Shown: one piece after another, positions 39,600-45,434 of the stretch
How positions within the stretch are numbered: position 1 is the stretch's first letter
Layout of the letters: each line of letters starts with the position of its first letter
Assembly: GCA_012729725.1 (NCBI GenBank)
Contig: JAAYCO010000153.1
Coordinates: forward strand, 1 to 45,434
Length of the DNA: 45,434 nt
Reading direction: 5' to 3'
DNA from: Planctomycetota bacterium
GTDB taxonomy: Bacteria; Planctomycetota; Phycisphaerae; SM23-33
Translations under genes and position numbers: made by a program
Notes under the pieces: model-generated
The model's input: the letters and a program-made list of their open reading frames with translations, nothing else
Told to the model about the DNA's origin: nothing
Databases searched by the model: none

Positions 39600-41363
39600 A
39601 TGCCTCGCCACATTGGGATGCTGGAGCACATGCTCGCATTCTTCGTCGTTCTGGCCTCGGCGACCGCCTGGGCTGAAGACCGCATGATCGACGGATCGTT
39701 CAACAACAAGCTGTTTCCGGACGCCGGGGCGGCCGGGCGACCGATGATCCGCTTCGGGTATGGCGCCAGGTTCGCCGGCGACGGTAGCGGCAGCGAGATC
39801 TTTCAGTATCCCACAAGGGAGAATCCCCGCGTCATCAGCAACACGATTTTCGCCCAGACCACGAACGTATATAGCGCCGCCAATCTTTCGGACATAGCGT
39901 GGGTCTGGGGGCAATTCCTCGATCATGACATCGACCTGAGTCTTACGGACCCCGCGGCCGGGCGAGCCGATATCCCCGTCCCGCCCGGCGACATCCTGAG
40001 TCCTGGGCCGATCCCGTTCACTCGCAGCAAGTACGTGTTGACCTCTTTGGCGTCGGGCGGCACACGGCGCGAACAGGTCAACGAGGTCACCAGTTACATC
40101 GACGCTTCGGTGGTCTACGGCAGCGACTACGCACGGGCGGCAGCGCTTCGAACCGACAGCGGCGCCGGCGCTCGGCTGCTGACCAGCGCGGGCAACCTGC
40201 TGCCGCTGAACACGATGGGCCTGGAGAACGAGAACGTCCGCCACCTCCCTGAGGACCAGTTGTTCGCGGCTGGGGATATCCGCTCCAACGAGAACGTCGC
40301 GCTGACCTCGCTTCAGACCGTGTTCCTTCGCGAGCACAACCGCCTGGTGGATCGCATAGAGGTGCTCCAGCCAACGCTCTCGCCGGAGCAGACGTACCAG
40401 CTTGCCCGCAAGCTCGTCGGGGCCGAGATTCAGATCGTCACGTACAAGGAGTTCCTGCCGGCGATCATGGGCGACTATGCGCCAAAGGCGGAAGATTATG
40501 TATATGATTCCACCGGTCCGGCAACCATCACCAACGCCTTCGCGCACGCCGCCTACAGGTTCGGGCACAGCATGCTAAGCTCAAGCCTGCTGCTGGCGGA
40601 CAGCTCTGGACCTGTCGGGCAACTCACGCTGACAGAGTCGTTCGCAAACCCGAACCTGCTGGTCTCGGATCCAAACAAGGTGGACGAGATACTGGCCGGC
40701 CTTCTGTTGCAGCGGGCCCAGGAGGTGGACACTCTGCTGGTGGATGACGTGCGAAATGCCCTGTTCGGCACTCCGGGACAAGGCGGCAGCGACCTGGCTG
40801 CCCTGAACATCCAGCGAGGACGGGACCACGGCCTGCCCGACTACAACACGTTGCGCCGCGCGTTCGAGGACGTCAAGGTTGGAACGCAGACCGTGGGCGA
40901 TGACGGGTTCTTCTCGCTGGGGTCGATTACCGACTTCTCGCAGATCACGTCGGATGAGGCCAAAGCCCAGTTGCTGATGGCCCTCTACGGCAGCGTTGAC
41001 AACATCGACGCGTGGGTCGGCGGCCTGGCTGAGGATCGCCTGCCGGGAGCGAGCATGGGCCCGCTGATGGCGGCGATAATCGGAAACCAGTTCACCCGCC
41101 TGCGCGATCACGACCGCCTGTTCTACCTCAGCGCGGCACTGGGGCTATACACATCCGACGGCCTGGGAGGCTTCATCCTCGATCAGGACATCGCGGCAAT
41201 CGTCGACCTCGACAGGATCACCCTGTCACAGATACTGGAATTCAACACCGGCCTTACGGGGCTGCATGCCGACGTCTTTTATGTGCCCGAACCCGCCTGC
41301 CTGGCGATACTGATCATGGGCGCGGGCCTGCTTGTGTGCAAAAAACACAGGCTCAAACGATAG
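39600..41363 (+). CDS. Animal-type haem peroxidase with PEP-CTERM anchor
   Basis: 587 residues. A signal peptide (MLAFFVVLASATAWA, cleaved about residue 25) leads to a full animal-peroxidase domain: distal WGQFLDHD with Asp108 and His109, the Arg/Glu pair in LTSLQTVFLREHNRL (Arg244, Glu245), and proximal His323 in AYRFGHS. The Asp and Glu are the residues that form covalent haem ester bonds in mammalian peroxidases. The C-terminus has a VPEP motif, a hydrophobic segment and a basic end, a PEP-CTERM sorting signal for exosortase processing. The enzyme should act outside the cytoplasm on hydrogen peroxide and small substrates. AGGAAAGG lies nine bases before the ATG. Confidence 0.92.
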   Translation: MPRHIGMLEHMLAFFVVLASATAWAEDRMIDGSFNNKLFPDAGAAGRPMIRFGYGARFAGDGSGSEIFQYPTRENPRVISNTIFAQTTNVYSAANLSDIAWVWGQFLDHDIDLSLTDPAAGRADIPVPPGDILSPGPIPFTRSKYVLTSLASGGTRREQVNEVTSYIDASVVYGSDYARAAALRTDSGAGARLLTSAGNLLPLNTMGLENENVRHLPEDQLFAAGDIRSNENVALTSLQTVFLREHNRLVDRIEVLQPTLSPEQTYQLARKLVGAEIQIVTYKEFLPAIMGDYAPKAEDYVYDSTGPATITNAFAHAAYRFGHSMLSSSLLLADSSGPVGQLTLTESFANPNLLVSDPNKVDEILAGLLLQRAQEVDTLLVDDVRNALFGTPGQGGSDLAALNIQRGRDHGLPDYNTLRRAFEDVKVGTQTVGDDGFFSLGSITDFSQITSDEAKAQLLMALYGSVDNIDAWVGGLAEDRLPGASMGPLMAAIIGNQFTRLRDHDRLFYLSAALGLYTSDGLGGFILDQDIAAIVDLDRITLSQILEFNTGLTGLHADVFYVPEPACLAILIMGAGLLVCKKHRLKR

Positions 41364-41459
41364 GGCCAACGCAGTCGCCGTCGCATGGCGCCTGGTGCAT
41401 GCGTTCGCATCGCCTTCGCGGGGCGCTGGACTTATTGAGCGACGTTAAGGAGACCCCGC

Positions 41460-42191
41460 ATGTCAACAATTAAGCAACTGGTGGCTGAGGTGTTCGGAAC
41501 ATTCTGGCTGGTGTTTGGCGGGTGCGGAAGCGCTGTTCTTGCCGCCGGTTTTCCAAAGCTTGGGATAGGTTTTGCGGGGGTGGCGCTTGCCTTCGGCCTG
41601 ACGTTGCTGACGATGGCCTATGCCGTCGGCCACATCTCGGGATGTCATCTCAATCCGGCAGTGACGTTTGGGCTTGCCTGCGGAGGACGTTTCCCGTGGC
41701 GGCGGCTGCCCGGCTACGTCATTGCACAGCTCGCCGGCGCGATCCTCGCATCGGCGGTGCTGTTTGTGATCGCAAGCGGAAAGGCCGGCTTTGGCCTTGC
41801 CGACGGATTCGCCGCAAATGGCTATGGCGATCATTCCCCCGGCGGGTACTCGCTGGCGGCTGCCCTGGTGGCTGAGGGCGTCCTGAGCTTCATGTTCATA
41901 TTCATCATCCTTGGGGCGACTGACGCCAGAGCGCCCAGGGGGTTTGCCCCGATCGCCATTGGCCTGGCATTGACGCTTATACATCTGATCAGCATCCCCG
42001 TGACCAATACTTCGGTCAATCCCGCTCGAAGCACCGGTCCGGCGATATTCGTCGGCGGCTGGGCCCTGGCGCAGTTGTGGGCCTTCTGGCTGATGCCCAT
42101 TGTCGGAGGCTGCCTCGGTGGTCTGGTTTACTGGTTGCTGCTTGAAGAGCGGCCGCAGGCGGTTCGCAAAGCGATGTCCGACAATGCCTGA
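41460..42191 (+). CDS. aqpZ: Aquaporin Z (water channel)
   Basis: 243 residues with AAGGAG just before the ATG. Six membrane segments with two half-helices: [11 protein letters not shown] (first NPA) and [16 protein letters not shown] (second NPA followed by the filter Arg). [15 protein letters not shown] is very close to Escherichia coli AqpZ, so a water channel, not a glycerol facilitator, is the call. It passes water under osmotic change. The gene stands alone on the plus strand between the peroxidase and a convergent oxidoreductase. Confidence 0.95.
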   Translation: MSTIKQLVAEVFGTFWLVFGGCGSAVLAAGFPKLGIGFAGVALAFGLTLLTMAYAVGHISGCHLNPAVTFGLACGGRFPWRRLPGYVIAQLAGAILASAVLFVIASGKAGFGLADGFAANGYGDHSPGGYSLAAALVAEGVLSFMFIFIILGATDARAPRGFAPIAIGLALTLIHLISIPVTNTSVNPARSTGPAIFVGGWALAQLWAFWLMPIVGGCLGGLVYWLLLEERPQAVRKAMSDNA

Positions 42192-42232
42192 GCGCCGCGG
42201 GCTGATGTCGCCGCTGCACGGGCGGTCGCCAT

Positions 42233-43288
42233 TCAGCTCAGATCGACGGATTTTCCCGTCCGGCAGGATTCGTAAATTCCATCTATGATCTTCTGAACCA
42301 CCAGCGCCTGTTCAACGGTGACCAGCGGCTCCTCGATGCCCAGTATCACGTTGACGAAGTTGTGGAAGCGATCGGCGTGTTTCATCGCGATCTTCGCGTT
42401 CACATCTTCTATTACGCTGTAGCCCTCGCGGTGCGGGTCTCGCCTGAAGAGCCTGGCGGGATAGGTTCCCGCCCCGGCCTGGGTTCCAAAAAGAAGAACG
42501 TCGTTCTTATTATGAACGTCCATATGTGCAGCCCATGATGCGTCAATCGAAACGCTCGCGCCGTTGGCGAACCGGACTGTGGCCGTCGTCAGATCATCAA
42601 CGTCGAACGGGATGTTCTCGCATTCCGACAGGCCCCACCCGCCTTCGCCAAGCCCTCTCGACCCGAACTTGCTGTAGGTGCAGCCGAACACCGACACGGG
42701 CGACCAGTTGTCCATCAGGAACAGGCACAGGTCCAGAACGTGCACGCCGATATCCAGCATGCACCCGCCGCCGGCGGTTGACCTGTTGCAGAACCACGTG
42801 CCCAACCTTGGAATACCCTCGCGCCGCATCCAGAACGCCTTGGCATGGTATATCTCGCCGAGGCCGCCGTCGGCAACGATCGAGCGAATCTTCTGCGAAT
42901 CCGGGCAATAACGCTGGTTCATCCCAAGCATCAGAATCTTGCGGGCTTCGCGAGCAGCGCGGGCGATCTCCTGCGCCTCTGCAAGGTTCATCGCAAAGGG
43001 CTTGTCCAGCAGGACGTGCTTGCCGGCATTAAGAGCCTTTACCGCCAGCGGCTTGTGAAACTTGTTGGGAACCGCAATGTAGACCGCGTCCACGTCGTCT
43101 CGGGCGAGCATCGCCTCGACCGTCGCGCACGCGTTTGGAATCTGGTGAGCCTGGCGGAGCTGCTCCATGCGTTGAGCATTGACGTCGTGAACCGCAGTCA
43201 CGGCCGCGGAGGGATGCTCGAGTATCTTTGCACAACACACCTGCGCTATCTTTCCCGCGCCCACAAGGCCGATACGAACCTTATTCAT
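42233..43288 (-). CDS. Gfo/Idh/MocA family oxidoreductase
   Basis: 351 residues; GGAGTG lies eight bases before the ATG. The NAD(P)-binding start is RIGLVGAGKIAQVC, followed by DAVYIAVPNKFHKPLAVKAL and HVLLDKPFAMN, in which Asp replaces the usual Glu of the EKP motif. The second domain has GGGCMLDIGVHVLDL with the catalytic His region and SASWAA-like SIDASWAAH. The family oxidises or reduces sugar or polyol hydroxyls, often on modified sugars. It is divergent from an AraC-type regulator with a likely shared promoter, so it may be controlled by it. Substrate not readable. Confidence 0.88.
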   Translation of the reverse strand: MNKVRIGLVGAGKIAQVCCAKILEHPSAAVTAVHDVNAQRMEQLRQAHQIPNACATVEAMLARDDVDAVYIAVPNKFHKPLAVKALNAGKHVLLDKPFAMNLAEAQEIARAAREARKILMLGMNQRYCPDSQKIRSIVADGGLGEIYHAKAFWMRREGIPRLGTWFCNRSTAGGGCMLDIGVHVLDLCLFLMDNWSPVSVFGCTYSKFGSRGLGEGGWGLSECENIPFDVDDLTTATVRFANGASVSIDASWAAHMDVHNKNDVLLFGTQAGAGTYPARLFRRDPHREGYSVIEDVNAKIAMKHADRFHNFVNVILGIEEPLVTVEQALVVQKIIDGIYESCRTGKSVDLS

Positions 43289-43304
43289 GCGAACACTCCG
43301 TTAG

Positions 43305-43381
43305 CAAAAACTTGGAACTACTGCTTAATTGCATTACGTTATACAGCGTGCGTCGGATGTGACAATATACAAAAACTAGGA
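43305..43381. promoter_or_regulatory. Divergent regulatory region with direct repeats
   Basis: CAAAAACTTGGA at 43305-43316 and CAAAAACTAGGA at 43370-43381 are the same 12-mer with one change, 65 bases apart, in the region between the oxidoreductase and the AraC-type gene. Direct half-sites at such spacing fit AraC-type regulators. Confidence 0.45.
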
Positions 43382-43409
43382 TGCATTGCCGATAACTCAG
43401 GAGCAGCAC

Positions 43410-44219
43410 ATGAGCCGGGCCAACCAGCTTCGCGTACCCATGCCGCTTTCGCTCACGACGATCATTCATTTCCATCAGCCTCACGGCCGGCATCCCAAAC
43501 CGCTTTGCATGGAAGCGGGAATGCAGTGGGTGGAGGTTGTCACCGCCGGGCGGGGCTGGGTGGAGCATAACGGCAAGTGGGTGAAGGTTCAGGCAGGCGA
43601 TCTTCTGTGGCACTGGGAGGGAGATTACACTATCGGCCGCAGCGATTTTGACGAACCCTATCGCTGCCTGGCGGTTGGACTGAGCGTCCAGCCCGGACAA
43701 GCCCGCAACGTGCCAAGGTTCAGCCGATGGGAAGACCTCGAAGAACTGCGCGGCTTCACATTTATGGCAGTATCTGCATTTGCTAATGAAACAATCGACA
43801 GGTACTGCCTGCTGGCGATGGTCTGGGGAAGGCTGCTCTACCAGGTGAGACTGGATCAGCGCCCCGCCCTGCCCCGCCACAGCCCGCCTCCGATAGTGCG
43901 TGTTTTGCAGCGTATCAACGCCGAGTACGCCAAGCCCCTTGTGCTTGCCGACTTGGCCGAAACGGCCGGGTGGTCCGCCGCCCATCTGCATGACGTGTTC
44001 AAGAAACGTCTGAACACCTCGCCTCACAGAATGCTTCTGGACAGGAGGCTTCAGGCGGCCAAGGAACTGCTGATATCCACCGACAACCTCAGCAAGCAGA
44101 TCAGCCAACAGTGCGGATTCGCCTGCCCGGGCGCCTTCTGCCGCGAGTTCAAAAAGACAACCGGAATGACTCCCGAGGCATACAGAAGGCTGCACTGCTC
44201 ATCGACCGATGTGCTGTGA
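43410..44219 (+). CDS. AraC-family transcriptional regulator
   Basis: 269 residues. I choose the ATG at 43410, with AGGAG six bases upstream. Residues about 10-120 form a cupin-type sensor domain (EAGMQWVEVVTAGRGWVE, VQAGDLLWHWEG). The C-terminal about 100 residues contain two helix-turn-helix units (LVLADLAETAGWSAAHLHDV and ISQQCGFACPGAFCREFK, ending TGMTPEAYRR). Such proteins sense a sugar-like ligand and bind direct repeats. It likely controls the divergent oxidoreductase, and perhaps itself. Confidence 0.9.
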   Translation: MSRANQLRVPMPLSLTTIIHFHQPHGRHPKPLCMEAGMQWVEVVTAGRGWVEHNGKWVKVQAGDLLWHWEGDYTIGRSDFDEPYRCLAVGLSVQPGQARNVPRFSRWEDLEELRGFTFMAVSAFANETIDRYCLLAMVWGRLLYQVRLDQRPALPRHSPPPIVRVLQRINAEYAKPLVLADLAETAGWSAAHLHDVFKKRLNTSPHRMLLDRRLQAAKELLISTDNLSKQISQQCGFACPGAFCREFKKTTGMTPEAYRRLHCSSTDVL

Positions 44220-44480
44220 CCCGCCATGTCTGCCAGGCATTTTAGAAGGATGCCGTATTCACTTGTAATGTGCAAATGCAACATTCATGCCTGTCCGCGG
44301 CTGCCGCTCATTATTCCGGCATCGCTTTCGCCACGAAAGCCAGACAAGCGAAGACCTGGTTTCCGCCCGGCCGGCTCAACCCGGCCCGACTTGAGGAACG
44401 CTGAAACCTCCTCCGATCAACCATGTTACATGCCCGACGTATCCAACCTGCATGCCGCCCTGGCCTGAGGGCCGCCCGGC
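44220..44480. other. Intergenic region, no gene recognised
   Basis: Between the AraC-type gene and the repeat array. I see no supported coding region, terminator or RNA gene. Confidence 0.4.
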
Positions 44481-44923
44481 GACACCATTTGGTGTCATTC
44501 AGCGGCCCGCCCGTAGTGTGGCTCCATTTGGTGTCGCGCATAAACCCTGATGTTTTATGGACTTGCGGATTTGGTGTCGTTTTGTGCCTCCTGCCCCAGC
44601 CGTTATCCGGCTCGCCGCCGCGGAATCGAGGTTCCCAGCTCTTCGACGACACCCTTCGGTGTTGTTTACCGGCCTGCCCGCCATGCGGCTCCATTTGGTG
44701 TCGCGCGTAAAACCTGATTCTGCAATCACTTGCAGCTTTGGTGTCGTTTTTTGCCTCCAGCCGCCGCCGTTACACTGTTCGCCGCCGACCAATCCGAGGT
44801 CTTCAACTCTCAGGCAGCGCCATTGTGCGTTGCATGCCGACCTGACCGTGAAGCCGCTCCATTTGGTGTCGCGCATAAACCCTGATGTTTTATGGACTTG
44901 CGGATTTGGTGTCGTTTTGTGCC
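44481..44923. repeat. Tandem repeat array, about 2.7 units of 167-168 bp
   Basis: A 68-bp core recurs at 44521-44588, 44688-44755 and 44856-44923; the first and third copies are identical. Each core starts and ends with ATTTGGTGTCG-like boxes. The middle part differs in copy 2, where it forms CTGCAA/TTGCAG around a GTGA loop on the minus strand, while copies 1 and 3 form CATAAA/TTTATG. The linkers between cores are also similar, so the whole period is duplicated. GACACCATTTGGTGTC at 44481-44496 is itself a palindrome. Not CRISPR: only three copies, long repeat and no unique spacers. Confidence 0.75.
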
Positions 44924-45044
44924 TTTTGAAGCCCGGCCGAGGCGCGTTTTGGGGGTCTTGAGCCTGCTTTTGCATGCCCAACAGGAGCATGTAGATGAGG
45001 TGGCCAAGATAGGTCTTGCCGCCCTGCCTTTTCTCGTCGGTCAT
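44499..45044 (-). CDS. Small hypothetical protein extended by repeats
   Basis: An ATG at 45044 has GAGGGA eight bases upstream. The first about 39 residues (MTDEKRQGGKTYLGHLIYML and on, with a hydrophobic stretch LIYMLLLGM) look like a real small protein. The rest is read through the tandem repeat array, giving recurring KTTPxxQV and SGFxRDTKW stretches in copies 3 and 2; copy 1 is out of frame because the last period is 167 bases. The true C-terminus may have been replaced by the repeats. No family recognised. Confidence 0.35.
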   Translation of the reverse strand: MTDEKRQGGKTYLGHLIYMLLLGMQKQAQDPQNAPRPGFKRHKTTPNPQVHKTSGFMRDTKWSGFTVRSACNAQWRCLRVEDLGLVGGEQCNGGGWRQKTTPKLQVIAESGFTRDTKWSRMAGRPVNNTEGCRRRAGNLDSAAASRITAGAGGTKRHQIRKSIKHQGLCATPNGATLRAGR

Positions 45045-45220
45045 GGCACATTCCCTCAACGATTTGCGGCCGCCATTATACCGCGCCCGACCGTGAACGT
45101 CCAGTATACATTTTGATACTTGCCCCGGTTGAACAACACCGTGTGTGGCGCAACGGAATAAGGACGCTTATGCGGCGTCACAACTTGCTATAGCATGCAT
45201 CAAAACATTCTCTTGACTCG

Positions 45221-45434
45221 ATGAACCAGCTACGCGAATATCAACGTGGAATCCTGAGCGAAGATACAGGAAGCGGCGGGCATGTCATATCGACCGCCCC
45301 TGCCCTGAGCATAGTCGAAAGGCCTGCCCTGAGCATAGTCGAAGGGCCTGCCCTGAGCATAGTCGAAGGGATAACACTGCCGGGGACAGATTCAGTGTAT
45401 AGCTGGACATTGGACAGCGTGGGCAATTGGCGAA
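45221..45434 (+). CDS. RHS-repeat protein fragment, continues beyond the window
   Basis: From an ATG at 45221 the frame reads MNQLREYQRGILSEDTGSGG, then three in-frame copies of PALSIVE(G/R), then ITLPGTDSVYSWTLDSVGNW, open to the edge. LNQL/YQRG and the YSWTLDSVGNW phrase are typical of RHS/YD-repeat proteins, large secreted or surface polymorphic proteins. An in-frame stop at 45191 means the gene is truncated at its 5' end or starts here, so it may be a relic. Function cannot be seen without the rest. Confidence 0.5.
   Translation, partial: MNQLREYQRGILSEDTGSGGHVISTAPALSIVERPALSIVEGPALSIVEGITLPGTDSVYSWTLDSVGNWR
45299..45370 (+). repeat. Three tandem 24-bp repeat units inside an RHS frame
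   Basis: Units at 45299-45322, 45323-45346 and 45347-45370 follow CCTGCCCTGAGCATAGTCG plus AAGGG, with one change in unit 1. 24 bases keep the coding frame, so each adds the octapeptide PALSIVEG. The same two boxes occur next to the tRNA at 32065-32092. Confidence 0.85.

Noticed and set aside
39477-40568. Minus-strand open frame of 363 codons
   Set aside because: Antisense to the peroxidase, which has a complete active site.
44481-44923. Possible CRISPR array
   Set aside because: Only three cores, 68 bp long, and the sequences between them are similar to each other, not unique spacers.
45241-45426. Minus-strand frame with repeated STMLRAG peptides
   Set aside because: It is the reverse-strand reading of the 24-bp repeat; the plus-strand RHS frame is better supported.

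Overview
The window is a piece of a GC-rich bacterial chromosome, most likely from a planctomycete of the Phycisphaerae type. This is inferred from gene style: a PEP-CTERM-anchored animal-type haem peroxidase, a CNNM pair, an export-type glycan locus rich in radical SAM enzymes, an RHS fragment, and integrase relics beside a tRNA. No rRNA or other marker gene fixes the taxon.

Region 1 (1-5852, minus strand) holds housekeeping and envelope genes: a very large AsmA-like repeat protein running off the left edge, a UvrC-like protein without its nuclease domains, a FabZ-like hot-dog protein and mnmE.

Region 2 (5903-25765, minus strand) is one tightly packed surface-glycan locus, mostly with 1-4 base start/stop overlaps. 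Read 5' to 3' it encodes an ABC permease, an ABC ATPase with a Wzt-type C-terminal domain, a sulfotransferase, radical SAM enzyme 3, a methyltransferase, a split transketolase, radical SAM enzyme 2, a glycosyltransferase fused to a degenerate HD-GYP domain, three more methyltransferases, radical SAM enzyme 1 and two more glycosyltransferases. It looks like a pathway for an exported, methylated, sulfated and probably carbon-branched polysaccharide. Five enzymes of unrelated fold share a small C-terminal module with the same gapless 20-position core, an invariant Asn and an invariant Ala ten residues later. Four proteins carry a second recurring module, a small Rossmann-like domain. These shared tails suggest that the enzymes are recruited to a common partner or substrate, and they are the best candidate for an undescribed system in the window.

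Region 3 (25876-31756, minus strand) holds a CNNM/CorC pair and an xseA-xseB-miaA operon ending in a metallo-beta-lactamase-fold protein with a damaged metal site.

Region 4 (31917-37099) is an accessory island that starts at a tRNA-Gly(CCC). It contains integrase relics with a repeated tail, a hypothetical gene, a pRiA4b ORF-3-like fragment, a RhuM-family protein, an AbiE-type pair with an intact antitoxin and a truncated toxin, and an AAA/DUF4143 ATPase preceded by nested palindromes.

Region 5 (37208-44219) has a GrpB-family gene, three small membrane or secreted hypothetical proteins, the PEP-CTERM peroxidase, aqpZ, and a Gfo/Idh/MocA oxidoreductase divergent from an AraC-type regulator.

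Region 6 (44220-45434) is repeat-rich. It has about 2.7 tandem units of 167-168 bp and then the start of an RHS-repeat coding fragment interrupted in frame by three copies of a 24-bp repeat.
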